Assembly: GCF_024168825.1 (NCBI RefSeq)
Contig: NZ_JALJWH010000001.1
Location: 4,154,001 to 4,218,000, forward strand
From: Paenarthrobacter sp. A20
GTDB lineage: Bacteria; Actinomycetota; Actinomycetes; Actinomycetales; Micrococcaceae
DNA length: 64,000 nucleotides
Direction: 5' to 3'
Position 1 is the stretch's first letter. Each line of letters begins with the position of its first letter. The position numbers and the translations under genes are program-made. Below are positions 10,816 to 21,596 of the stretch, piece after piece. The notes beneath the pieces were generated by a model. That model was not told the origin of the DNA. It did not search any database and was given only the letters and a program-made list of their open reading frames with translations.

Positions 10816-11928
10816 CTACTCCCCCTGCCGAGTCGAGTTCCGGGTGAAGTAGGGCCACGCCGTCACGGCGGCCATGATGAGCGCTGCGGCGATGATCACG
10901 ATGAGCACAATTTGCCACGGGAAAACAGCGAAGGCGACACCGCCGAAAGCCAGGATGCACGTCCAGACGTACAGCATGACGACGGCGGTGCGGTGCGAGT
11001 AGCCAAGGTCCACCAGCTTGTGGTGGAGGTGGCCGCGGTCAGCGGACCACGGTGATTGGCCCCTGGCTGTCCGTCTGACAACTGCCATCCCCAGATCGAG
11101 AAGGGGCAGGGACAGGACGGCGAACGGCAGCAAAATCGGAACGATCGTAGGAATACCGTTGGCGCGGTCGTAGAGGCCGGAACCAATTTGCCCCGTGGCC
11201 ACCACACCGGCGGAAGCCATGAGCAAGCCAATAAGCATGGCCCCGGAGTCGCCCATGAAGATTTTGGCAGGGAACCAGTTGTGCGGCAGGAACCCGATGC
11301 AGCTTCCCACCAGGATGGCCATGAGGAGTGTTGCGAGGTCTGAGTTGTCGGTGGACGGGTTGTTCCGGTGAACCCAGTACGCCGTAAGGAAGAAGGCCCC
11401 GCCACCTATGATGGCGACCCCGGCCGCTAGTCCATCCAGGCCGTCAATGAAGTTCACTGCGTTCATGGTGGTGACAATCAGACCAGCCGTGAGCACAATC
11501 TGAAGGACTTCAGACTCAAGGAATATCGGTTCCGGGATGAACGGGACCACTGACATCCGCACGCCCCAAATTGCGACGATGAAAGCAGCCGCGCCTTGTC
11601 CCAACAGCTTGATCCACCATCGGATGTCCAGGATGTCGTCGGCCACTCCAACGGCGACAATCACGACTGCGCCGGCCAGGATCCCCCACGGAGCATCGTT
11701 GTGCCTGAAGATGTCCTTGACGAAGAAAGAGTTGCTGGCAACCACCAAAGCCACGAAGAAGCCGGTAAAGATGCCCAATCCCCCGAGTTTGGAAATCAGT
11801 GCCGAATGCATGTCCCTGCTGCGGATCGGACGGTACAGGCGCAGTCTGTTTCCGGCGACGCGGGCACCCCACGTTCCCGCGTAGGACACCACGGCAGCCG
11901 TGAGTGCCATCAGCAGATACATGATCAT
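10816..11928 (-). CDS. wecA: Undecaprenyl-phosphate GlcNAc-1-phosphate transferase (WecA/Rfe type, MraY family)
   Basis: This enzyme moves a sugar-1-phosphate from a UDP-sugar to the lipid carrier and so starts synthesis of a cell-wall glycan. The protein is 370 residues with about 11 helices. Family motifs are SKLGGLGIFTGF, the catalytic region NFIDGLDGLAAG, FLPHNWFPAKIFMGDSGA and the final loop RGQSPWSADRGHLHHKLVD with the HxHH metal/substrate histidines. The ATG at 11928 starts directly with the first helix; the longer frame upstream is hydrophilic and unlike the family. It lies at the same place as rfe (Rv1302) next to the atp genes, and the glycosyltransferases immediately upstream probably act on its product. 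Confidence 0.93.
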   Translation of the reverse strand: MIMYLLMALTAAVVSYAGTWGARVAGNRLRLYRPIRSRDMHSALISKLGGLGIFTGFFVALVVASNSFFVKDIFRHNDAPWGILAGAVVIVAVGVADDILDIRWWIKLLGQGAAAFIVAIWGVRMSVVPFIPEPIFLESEVLQIVLTAGLIVTTMNAVNFIDGLDGLAAGVAIIGGGAFFLTAYWVHRNNPSTDNSDLATLLMAILVGSCIGFLPHNWFPAKIFMGDSGAMLIGLLMASAGVVATGQIGSGLYDRANGIPTIVPILLPFAVLSLPLLDLGMAVVRRTARGQSPWSADRGHLHHKLVDLGYSHRTAVVMLYVWTCILAFGGVAFAVFPWQIVLIVIIAAALIMAAVTAWPYFTRNSTRQGE

Positions 11929-12210
11929 GATGCGGCTCCCGGGAGCGGCCCGCCCGCTGTTCCGGAAACGGTGACCAGCGGACGCAGCCGGCGCGTCGCG
12001 TGTAAGCCGGTGGTTTCCGGGCACCTTGAGGGGTGGAATTCTGTCTTTGGATAAATGGAACTACTCCGTCGCCATGCCTGCACCGGCTGTGCCGAATGTT
12101 GCGGGATTTCTGTGGACTCTAGTCACGATACTAATGCCAACGGCCGTGACCACCCTGTGACGCAGCCGCAAAGCCCCCGCCTGTTGAGCAGGGCCTAAGC
12201 TGCGAAGTTG

Positions 12211-13167
12211 TCAGCTCACCGGCTCTTTGACGTTCCGCAATGGGTAGATTCCCTCAAGCACCTTCTCGTTGGAACGCGGCGCCTTCAAACTGTGGCGCAG
12301 GCCCTTGAAGAGCCCGTCAATCAGCACTTTGCGGTTGGACGATGCCGCGATGGTGCGGGTCCAGTTACGCAATGAGGCGCCGGTAAAGAGTATCTTCTCC
12401 CACGGTGCAAGTGCGCTGGAACGGGTGTACACCCAGAGCTTGTTCCGCACTTCGTAGTAAAAGCGCGGTCCGGGATCCGCGCCCGCGTCACCAAATACTT
12501 TGGTGTGATGGTTCGCCACCGATGCGTCGGTACTCAGGGCCGTCCCCCGGCGCGAGACCCGGGCGGTGTACTCGAGGTCGTCATTCCAAATGAAGTAGTC
12601 CGCAATGGGCAGGCCGTACTTCCGGATCTCTTCGGCACGGATCAGAACCGACACGAACGAAGCACTGCGGATCTGCGTGGCACCAACCCGCGCTGCAGCG
12701 TTGCGTGCTTCTTCGGTGGCACCCATCCGGGGCCGCATGCGGTTCATGGGGTGGTCCCGGCCATCGGTCCACACGACGCGGCTCGCGATGAACGCCGGAA
12801 CATCTCCGGTTTCCTGCAGGTAGGCGTTGGAAACGTCCAACGCTTCGCCCAGCGCCCCCGATTGGGGTTCCGTGTCATCGTCCATGATCCAGACGTGGTC
12901 CGCACCGTGGTCCAGTAGGGCCCGCTCCATGCCAACCACAAATCCACCGGCGCCGCCCACGTTGGTATTCAGCGTCACCACGTCGGTGGTCAGCGGCCCT
13001 TGGTAGCCCTGCAGGAATTCTGCGGTTCCGTCCGTGGAAGCGTTGTCCACGACGACGACGGCGTCCGGCACCCGGGTGCCGGAGGCGATGCCCGCCAATG
13101 TGGTTTGGAGGAGCTCATGCCGGTTATAGGTCACCACGACAGCGACCACGACAGCTTGGGATGTCAT
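12211..13167 (-). CDS. Family 2 glycosyltransferase, galactofuranosyl/rhamnosyltransferase-like
   Basis: The 318-residue protein has a GT-A fold. It starts with VVVTYNRHELLQTTL and VVVDNASTDGT, has the metal-binding DDDTE motif and the acceptor-side WNDDLEY. These are the marks of the GlfT1/WbbL-like branch that adds galactofuranose or rhamnose to lipid-linked glycans. There are no transmembrane helices. The ATG follows the stop of the WecB/TagA-like gene with no gap. The donor sugar is inferred and uncertain. Confidence 0.88.
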   Translation of the reverse strand: MTSQAVVVAVVVTYNRHELLQTTLAGIASGTRVPDAVVVVDNASTDGTAEFLQGYQGPLTTDVVTLNTNVGGAGGFVVGMERALLDHGADHVWIMDDDTEPQSGALGEALDVSNAYLQETGDVPAFIASRVVWTDGRDHPMNRMRPRMGATEEARNAAARVGATQIRSASFVSVLIRAEEIRKYGLPIADYFIWNDDLEYTARVSRRGTALSTDASVANHHTKVFGDAGADPGPRFYYEVRNKLWVYTRSSALAPWEKILFTGASLRNWTRTIAASSNRKVLIDGLFKGLRHSLKAPRSNEKVLEGIYPLRNVKEPVS

Positions 13168-13953
13168 TTACTTGCCTTTGGTCTTGGGTGATTGAAAACG
13201 GCGCCGAATCAGCAGGCCGGCCAGCTTCCAAGGTTCAACGAAAACTCTGTACGCAACCCGGCCCGGATGAAGGACCAAGCGCCACGCCCATTCAAGCCCT
13301 AAACGTCCAAGCCAGCGCGGAGCCAGCTTCTGGATACCCGCGACTTGCTCGATGGCCCCGCCAACGGCGCAATAAGTAGCAGGCGGCAGTTGCCCAAGAC
13401 GGCGGTTCAAGACGTGTTCCTGAAGCGGCATGCCCAGCCCAAGCAACACCAGCTGGGGCCGGAACGTGCTGAGCCAGCCAACCACGGCATCTTCAAGCGC
13501 ATCGTCCCAGCCTTCGCCGGGCATGCCGTCTACTGTGGCTCCGGGAAGGATGGAGCGCAGGCGGACGACCGCTTCGGTATTGGCCTCACGTCCGGCACCG
13601 ATGACAGCAACCCGGTGCAGCCCGGGAACCTTGCCGAGTTCCGGGATCCAGTCCATGGAACCCAAACGGTAGGCCATGGCTCCTTCGCCCAGGGGCGGAA
13701 GCTGCCGTTTGCGAGCAAGTCCCCACAACAGTGTCGCCGGGGCTCCGTCCAAGAGGACTATCGAGCTTTCCTCATAGAGTGCCCGAACGTCGGGACATGA
13801 ATGAAACAACGTGATGCTGTGCAGGTTATGTCCGAGCACAGTGCTCGTGGTCCCGGCAGCAATGAGTCCACCCATCGCATCAATAAGTTCGTCGACGCGC
13901 AACGGAGTAGCGTCGACGTCAAGGACGGGGACGCGCTGGCGGTCCGGAATCAT
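13168..13953 (-). CDS. WecB/TagA/CpsF family glycosyltransferase
   Basis: The 261-residue protein is a GT26 enzyme that adds the second sugar (ManNAc or ManNAcA in known cases) to the undecaprenyl-linked GlcNAc made by WecA-type enzymes. The motifs LLDGAPATLLWGLAR (with the catalytic Asp-Gly region), RVAVIGAGREANTEAV and LVLLGLGMPLQEHVL are visible. It overlaps the sua5 stop by 4 bases (ATGA) and abuts the GT2 gene, so the three are one coupled unit leading to wecA. Confidence 0.9.
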   Translation of the reverse strand: MIPDRQRVPVLDVDATPLRVDELIDAMGGLIAAGTTSTVLGHNLHSITLFHSCPDVRALYEESSIVLLDGAPATLLWGLARKRQLPPLGEGAMAYRLGSMDWIPELGKVPGLHRVAVIGAGREANTEAVVRLRSILPGATVDGMPGEGWDDALEDAVVGWLSTFRPQLVLLGLGMPLQEHVLNRRLGQLPPATYCAVGGAIEQVAGIQKLAPRWLGRLGLEWAWRLVLHPGRVAYRVFVEPWKLAGLLIRRRFQSPKTKGK

Positions 13954-14786
13954 TCGGGCTTGGCTTCTCGTGCAGCCTGCGGTTCCACATGGTCGTCAGG
14001 GGTCGACTCACCCTCCGGCGTCGATTCCTCGACGACGGCGGCTTGGGTCACTTCAGCCGTTTCTGCACCAGCTTCCTCTTCGAGGGCGACCTCATCTGCT
14101 GGAGCCGGCGTCTCTACGGGCACGGTCTCGCCAAAGCCGAGGATTGTCGGAACGATGCTGCGGAGGCTCTCCAGCGAGATGGCTCCTTGGCGCACTACAC
14201 GGAACGGGGCAGCAGTTGCGTCCACAATCGTGGACGGCAGAGCGGCGGTGCCCTCCACCGGCCGGAATCCACCCTCCAGGTAGACCTCAACGGACTCCGC
14301 CAGTTGCATGCGCGCTTCCGAAGCGGTCTGCGCTGCTTCCTGACCTGTGCGGTTGGCCGACGATACGGCCAGCGGCCCCGTGAGCCCGAGGAGCTCCAAA
14401 GCAATCTCGTCGTCCGGCATACGGAGTGCAACGGTGCCCTTGGTATCGCCCAGATCCCAATCCAGGGAAGGCTGGGCATGAAGGATCAGAGTCAACCCGC
14501 CGGGCCAAAATGCCTGCGCCAGCGCCCGGGCATCGGCCGGCACGTCGGTGGCCAGGCCGTCCAAGGCATTGATTCTGGGAATCAGGACCGGAGGAGGCAT
14601 CTGCCGGCTGCGGCCCTTGGAGGCCAGCAACATGGTCACAGCCAAGGGAGAGAAGGCGTCGGCGGCAATGCCGTACACAGTGTCCGTCGGCAGCACGATG
14701 CACTTCTTTTCACTGATGGCACGCTGTGCGTGCTGAAGTCCTTCAGCCCGTTGGTCATCGGAAGTGCAGTTGTAGGTTGTGGTCAC
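13950..14786 (-). CDS. L-threonylcarbamoyladenylate synthase with acidic C-terminal tail
   Basis: The enzyme makes threonylcarbamoyl-AMP from Thr, bicarbonate and ATP for the t6A modification of tRNAs that read ANN codons. The YrdC core (about residues 15-215) has CIVLPTDTVYGIAADAF, the KGRSRQMP basic patch and the SPST-like loop ALPSTIVD. Residues from about 220 to 278 form a Glu/Ala/Pro-rich tail with no Sua5 domain, an addition not needed for activity. It is 12 bases downstream of prmC and corresponds to Rv1301. Confidence 0.92.
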   Translation of the reverse strand: MTTTYNCTSDDQRAEGLQHAQRAISEKKCIVLPTDTVYGIAADAFSPLAVTMLLASKGRSRQMPPPVLIPRINALDGLATDVPADARALAQAFWPGGLTLILHAQPSLDWDLGDTKGTVALRMPDDEIALELLGLTGPLAVSSANRTGQEAAQTASEARMQLAESVEVYLEGGFRPVEGTAALPSTIVDATAAPFRVVRQGAISLESLRSIVPTILGFGETVPVETPAPADEVALEEEAGAETAEVTQAAVVEESTPEGESTPDDHVEPQAAREAKPE

Positions 14787-14798
14787 AGCGCTATTCTT

Positions 14799-15671
14799 TC
14801 ACTCATCAAGGGCGGTGCTTGCCAGCATCGCGCTGGTGGCACGTTCCTTACCGTTCAGGTCGAAATGCGTGGTGACGTCGTTCCAACGTCCCGTGCGTCG
14901 CAGCATCCCGGCGATCCAGCCGGCTTGGACTTCTGCGTGTTCCATCACGAAGTAGCCGCCAGGCTTCAGAAGCCGGGCGGCGGAAGCAGCTGCCGCCGTC
15001 GGGAGTTCCATGCCGTCCGCTCCCCCACCGTACAGTGCTTCGGGAGGATCGTGGAGCGCGACTTCCGGTTCTGTGGGTATCGCTTCTGCCGGGATATATG
15101 GCGGGTTGGATACGACGACGTCGAAGGTTCCGTTGTGTTCGGGCAGCGCATCCCGGAGGTCGCCCTGAATGAGGACGACGCCGAGTGGCTCAAGGTTCTT
15201 CGCAGCCCAGGCATGCGCAAAAGTACTGAATTCCACAGCGTGGACTTCTGCCCCCGGCACCTCATGGGCGATCGAGCCGGCGATGGCACCTGATCCGGTG
15301 CCGAGGTCCACCACTTTGGGGTTCGTTATTCCAGCCACGTGGTCAATGACCAGTTGGACCACCGATTCGGTTTCCGGGCGGGGTATGAAGACGCCCGGAC
15401 CCACGCGCAATTCCAAGTAGCGGAAATATGCGACGCCGGTGATGTGCTGGAGGGGGACGCGGCCCGCCCTCTCCTGGACGAGCTCTTCGTACCCTTCAGG
15501 TGCGGGAGCATCACCCAACAGCATGGCCCGCAGGCGTCCGAGCCCCACCCCCAGCAAGTGATCGGCGAGCAATTCCGCGTCCACGCGCGGTGTGGGGACG
15601 CCGGCGTCGGCGAGAACGGCAGCAGCCTCGCGAACAGCGTCCGCGAGGCTCTGGCCTTGGTAAAACGTCAT
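14799..15671 (-). CDS. prmC: Peptide chain release factor N5-glutamine methyltransferase
   Basis: PrmC methylates the Gln of the GGQ motif in release factors, using SAM. The 290-residue protein has an N-terminal helical domain, the SAM loop VVDLGTGSGAI (120-130) and the diagnostic NPPY tetrapeptide at 189-192. It lies 32 bases downstream of prfA, which encodes one of its substrates. Confidence 0.96.
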   Translation of the reverse strand: MTFYQGQSLADAVREAAAVLADAGVPTPRVDAELLADHLLGVGLGRLRAMLLGDAPAPEGYEELVQERAGRVPLQHITGVAYFRYLELRVGPGVFIPRPETESVVQLVIDHVAGITNPKVVDLGTGSGAIAGSIAHEVPGAEVHAVEFSTFAHAWAAKNLEPLGVVLIQGDLRDALPEHNGTFDVVVSNPPYIPAEAIPTEPEVALHDPPEALYGGGADGMELPTAAAASAARLLKPGGYFVMEHAEVQAGWIAGMLRRTGRWNDVTTHFDLNGKERATSAMLASTALDE

Positions 15672-15703
15672 GGATCTACTCTGCTGATGGTAGGAGGCAG
15701 GAG

Positions 15704-16783
15704 CTATTCGCCGATGGCGTCCAAGCGCGCCTGCTCGTCCGCCTCAATCGCCGATTGGATGACGGGCTCAAGGTCGCCGTTCATGACGGCGTCAAGGTTG
15801 TAGGCCTTATAACCGGTGCGGTGGTCCGCAATACGGTTTTCCGGGAAGTTGTACGTGCGGATACGCTCCGAACGGTCCATGGTTCGGATCTGCGACTTGC
15901 GCTGTTCCGAGTTGGCGGCGTCGATTTGTTCCTGCTGGTGGGCCAGGAGGCGGGCACGGAGCACGCGCATGCCGGCTTCGCGGTTCTGCAGCTGCGATTT
16001 TTCGTTCTGCATGGCCACCACGATGCCTGTAGGCAAGTGGGTGATACGGACTGCGGAGTCGGTGGTGTTCACGGACTGGCCACCCGGACCTGATGAACGG
16101 TAGACGTCGATCTTGAGGTCATTCTGGTTGATCTCAAGTTCTTCGGGCTCGTCCACTTCGGGAAGCACCAGCACGCCGGCAGCCGACGTGTGGATCCGTC
16201 CCTGGGATTCCGTCACGGGAACACGCTGCACACGGTGCACGCCACCCTCAAACTTCAAACGCGCAAAAACACCCTGCGCGGGATCGTTCGAGTTGCCCTT
16301 GATGGCGACTGCGACATCCTTGTACCCGCCAAGGTCCGATTCCGTGGCCGAGATCATTTCGGTCTTCCAGCCACGCGATTCTGCGTAGCGCATGTACATC
16401 CGCAGAAGGTCGCCGGCGAACAAAGCGGCTTCGTCGCCACCTTCGCCACCCTTGACTTCAAGGATGACGTTGCGGGCATCGTCCGGGTCGCGTGGGATCA
16501 GCAAACGGCGCAACCGCTCCTGTGCCGCCGGAATCTGCTCTTCCAACTGCACAACTTCGGCAGCGAATTCGGGATCTTCGTCAGCCATTTCCTTGGCAGC
16601 TTCCAGATCGTCATTGAGCCCGCGCCACTTGTTGTACGCCTCCACAATGCCCTGAAGCTGAGCAGACCGCCGCCCCAACTTCCGGGCCGCAGACTGATCG
16701 GCATAAACAGCAGGATCGCTCAACTGCGCCTGGATAGCAGCATGCTCATCAAGCAATCCCTGTACGGACTCAAACATTTTCAA
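15704..16783 (-). CDS. prfA: Peptide chain release factor 1
   Basis: RF1 reads UAA and UAG stop codons. The 359-residue protein has the PxT codon-recognition motif as PVT at 189-191 and the catalytic GGQ at 234-236 within [17 protein letters not shown]. The start is the ATG at 16783 (MKMFESVQ), with GAAAGAGG upstream; the second Met at residue 3 is also possible. In related genomes rpmE lies directly upstream, but here that space holds a palindromic structure. Confidence 0.97.
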   Translation of the reverse strand: MKMFESVQGLLDEHAAIQAQLSDPAVYADQSAARKLGRRSAQLQGIVEAYNKWRGLNDDLEAAKEMADEDPEFAAEVVQLEEQIPAAQERLRRLLIPRDPDDARNVILEVKGGEGGDEAALFAGDLLRMYMRYAESRGWKTEMISATESDLGGYKDVAVAIKGNSNDPAQGVFARLKFEGGVHRVQRVPVTESQGRIHTSAAGVLVLPEVDEPEELEINQNDLKIDVYRSSGPGGQSVNTTDSAVRITHLPTGIVVAMQNEKSQLQNREAGMRVLRARLLAHQQEQIDAANSEQRKSQIRTMDRSERIRTYNFPENRIADHRTGYKAYNLDAVMNGDLEPVIQSAIEADEQARLDAIGE

Positions 16784-16903
16784 ACCTCTTTCGACTTCTA
16801 CAAGTCTAATAACTGCATCGTGGGGTCACGCACAGCCCATCTGGGGCCCACTGGGCCGTTTCTGACCTCACGTGGTGTCGGGCCAAGGATTCCTTAAACA
16901 AAG

Positions 16904-17019
16904 ACCGCTCAAAATATGCCGGCCAGGGAGTGGCTTCGGGCCTGCCGGAGCCGGGTAGCTTCCGATCGCAGATCGGAAGCTACCCGGCGTAGGGGCGGGG
17001 CCGGCATATTTTGAGCGGT
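16904..17019. repeat. 116-bp nested perfect palindrome between rho and prfA
   Basis: The outer arms, 16904-16924 and 16999-17019, are perfect 21-bp inverted repeats (ACCGCTCAAAATATGCCGGC plus one C). The inner arms, 16950-16967 and 16971-16988, are perfect 18-bp repeats around a GCA loop. The unit begins 11 bases after the rho stop. The outer stem is partly AT-rich and no T-run follows immediately, so it is not a simple intrinsic terminator, although it may still end rho transcripts. No coding frame is present. The nested form suggests a palindromic repetitive element. Confidence 0.9.
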
Positions 17020-17029
17020 TACAGCACAG

Positions 17030-19210
<2,181 letters not shown>

Positions 19211-19515
19211 GAAGGATCCTTCCCCCTCGACGGCGTCCAGAGCGAGAGCTGGACGCGATGATTTGTTCTGGGCTGCAGTTCAGATCTGCAGCCGGTGATT
19301 TCGGCCGTGCCTGATGGATTGTGGCCAACAGGGCCGGTTACTGATCGTCATCACTAAATCCGGTGACCCGGACAGCCGGCTGAAAGTTCAGGGAACAGAG
19401 AGAATTCTCGGCACCTGAGACAGGCCGGAAAGAGACGACACCACCAACGTTGGCACAGTTGACGAAAGGTACGGCGAAACCACCGAGATCCAAAATCAGG
19501 GAACTGCCCGCGGCT
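19211..19515 (-). other. rho leader and thrB-rho intergenic region
   Basis: This 305-base gap carries the rho 5' leader. A perfect 8-bp hairpin, GCGTCCAG / CTGGACGC (19233-19240 and 19249-19256), lies 23 bases before the rho GTG, followed by the ribosome binding site GGGGGAAGGA. I see no convincing intrinsic terminator after thrB and no coding frame with a usable start. A long leader fits the known autoregulation of rho by premature termination, but that is inference. Confidence 0.5.
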
Positions 19516-20490
19516 TTACCGGCGGTGCACTTCCACTCTAGCACCTTGAACGTCCACAGCCAGCGTCATCACGCGCCAACCAATGTCGGGTGTGTTGGCC
19601 GCCGTGTAGGACCCAATGAAGTCAGCAACCGCCGCGGCTTCGGTTTCCCCGTTGGCGAGCACCATCACGGTGGGACCGGCACCGGAAACAACGGCCGCAT
19701 GGCCCGCGGACCGAAGCGCTGCGATGAGGTCGGCGCTCGGTCGCATGGCCTGGGCACGGTAGCTCTGGTGCAGGTAGTCCTCGGTGGCAGGCAACAGGAA
19801 AGCTGGTTGCGCTGTGAGTGCGTGAATCAGTAGGGCCGCGCGTCCAGAGTTCATTGCTGCCGCGTGATGGCCAACGGAGGCCGGCAATAAACCGCGTGCT
19901 GTTTCCGTTGACAACTCGAAGTCCGGCACCGCTACTACCGGGATGACCGAAGGAACGACGTCGGCGTGCGTGCTGCTGTACTGCTCGCTGTCCTGCCAGG
20001 ACAGCGCCAGTCCGCCGAAAATCGCGGGTGCGACGTTGTCTGGATGGCCTTCGAGCTCGCTGGTCAGCTGCAGTATCCAGTCACGGTCCTGCCGTGACTC
20101 CTCCGGCACCAACGCATTGGCGGCAGTGACAGCAGCAACCACGGCCGACGCTGAAGAGCCGAGGCCCCGACCGTGCGGGTTGACGTTGTCTGCGGAGATT
20201 TTCAGGCCTGAACGCTGGTAGCCGAGGCGGTCCAGTGCGAGGTCGATGGCACGCACCACCAGATGGCTGGCATCGCGTGGGAGGGTATCGGCGCCCTCAC
20301 CGGAGAGCTCAAACTCCAGCTCTCCGGTGCTGAGCGTTTCCACAGTCAAGGTGTCGTAAATGGACAGGGCCAAGCCGAGGCTGTCGTAGCCGGGGCCCAG
20401 GTTGGCACTCGTACCGGGGACCTTGACTGTCAGCCGCTGGCCTGCCGCGACGAGTGCACGATCGGTCGCGGTGGGCTGCGTTGATTCCAC
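19516..20490 (-). CDS. thrB: Homoserine kinase
   Basis: This GHMP kinase phosphorylates homoserine with ATP in threonine synthesis. The 324-residue product has VPGTSANLGPGYDSLGLAL near the N-terminus and the phosphate loop GRGLGSSASAVVA. The GTG at 20490 is chosen because it is 2 bases after the thrC stop and matches the family start; an upstream frame would run through the end of thrC. It is the last gene of the hom-thrC-thrB operon. Confidence 0.95.
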   Translation of the reverse strand: MESTQPTATDRALVAAGQRLTVKVPGTSANLGPGYDSLGLALSIYDTLTVETLSTGELEFELSGEGADTLPRDASHLVVRAIDLALDRLGYQRSGLKISADNVNPHGRGLGSSASAVVAAVTAANALVPEESRQDRDWILQLTSELEGHPDNVAPAIFGGLALSWQDSEQYSSTHADVVPSVIPVVAVPDFELSTETARGLLPASVGHHAAAMNSGRAALLIHALTAQPAFLLPATEDYLHQSYRAQAMRPSADLIAALRSAGHAAVVSGAGPTVMVLANGETEAAAVADFIGSYTAANTPDIGWRVMTLAVDVQGARVEVHRR

Positions 20491-20492
20491 TC

Positions 20493-21596
20493 TTAGTTTT
20501 CTTCCAGTCCCAGTTCTGCGGCGACGGTTACGACGTCGTTTGGCACCTTGACAGGCTGGACATCGCTGCCGTCCTCGGTACGGAGGGCCCACTGCGGGTC
20601 CTTAAGTCCGTGCCCGGTAACGGTGATCACGATGGTCTTGCCTGCCGGCACCTCGCCTGCGGCATGTTTCTTGATCAAACCCGCGACGCCGGCAGCTGAG
20701 CCGGGCTCGACGAAAACGCCTTCCTTCGCAGACAGCCAGCGGTGGGCGGCCAGGATCTCGTCATCCGTGACTGCTTCGATGAGTCCGCCTGATTCGTCAC
20801 GCGCTGCAACGGCGGTGTCCCAGGACGCCGGGTTGCCGATGCGGATGGCGGTGGCGATGGTATCGGGCTCCGTGATGGGGTGTCCGGCGACGAACGGCGC
20901 AGCACCTGCAGCCTGGAATCCCCACATGATGGGGGTCTTCGTTGAAACGGCAGGAAGCGTTCCGTTAGCGGCCTCGAAGGGCGCGGAGTACTCCTTGTAG
21001 CCCTTCCAGTACGCACTGATGTTACCGGCGTTGCCAACGGGCAGCACGTGGATGTCCGGGGCATCGCCCAGCGAGTCCACGACTTCGAAGGCACCGGTCT
21101 TCTGCCCCTGGATGCGCGCGGGGTTGACCGAGTTGACCAGGAAGACCGGGTAGGCTTCGCCGAGCTTGCGTGCGATGTCCAGGCAGTTGTCGAAGTTGCC
21201 GTCCACCTGGAGCAACGTCGCGCCGTGCGCAATTGCCTGGCTCAGCTTGCCCATGGAGATCTTGCCCTCGGGAACCAGCACAGCGCACTTGAGGCCAGCG
21301 GCCGTGGCATAGGCTGCAGCGGAAGCGGACGTGTTGCCCGTGGAGGCGCACACTACGGCCTTTGCACCGGCTTCCACAGCCGCCGTCATGGCCATGGTCA
21401 TGCCACGGTCCTTGAAGGAACCCGTGGGATTCATGCCTTCAACCTTGAGGTAGACCTCTGAGCCGGTCAACTCGGAGAGCTTCTGCGCGTGGACGAGCGG
21501 GGTGCCGCCCTCGCCGAGGGTAATGACCTTCGTGGCTTCCGTTACAGGCAAACGATCAGCGTATTCGCGGATTACTCCGCGCCATTGGTGAGCCAC
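20493..21596 (-). CDS. thrC: Threonine synthase
   Basis: This PLP enzyme turns O-phosphohomoserine into threonine. It is 367 residues, the short form typical of actinobacteria and Bacillus. The PLP lysine lies in TGSFKDRGM, and the phosphate-binding loop is [15 protein letters not shown]. The ATG at 21596 follows the hom stop with no gap, so the two are translationally coupled. Confidence 0.96.
   Translation of the reverse strand: MAHQWRGVIREYADRLPVTEATKVITLGEGGTPLVHAQKLSELTGSEVYLKVEGMNPTGSFKDRGMTMAMTAAVEAGAKAVVCASTGNTSASAAAYATAAGLKCAVLVPEGKISMGKLSQAIAHGATLLQVDGNFDNCLDIARKLGEAYPVFLVNSVNPARIQGQKTGAFEVVDSLGDAPDIHVLPVGNAGNISAYWKGYKEYSAPFEAANGTLPAVSTKTPIMWGFQAAGAAPFVAGHPITEPDTIATAIRIGNPASWDTAVAARDESGGLIEAVTDDEILAAHRWLSAKEGVFVEPGSAAGVAGLIKKHAAGEVPAGKTIVITVTGHGLKDPQWALRTEDGSDVQPVKVPNDVVTVAAELGLEEN

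Noticed and set aside
16904..17019. Reading the rho-prfA palindrome as an ordinary intrinsic terminator.
   Set aside because: The outer stem is AT-containing, the arms are far apart with a second perfect stem inside, and no T-run follows directly, so a simple terminator does not explain it.
19338..19544. A 68-codon minus-strand frame between thrB and rho.
   Set aside because: Its first residues overlap the thrB end in another frame and it has no start signal or family similarity.
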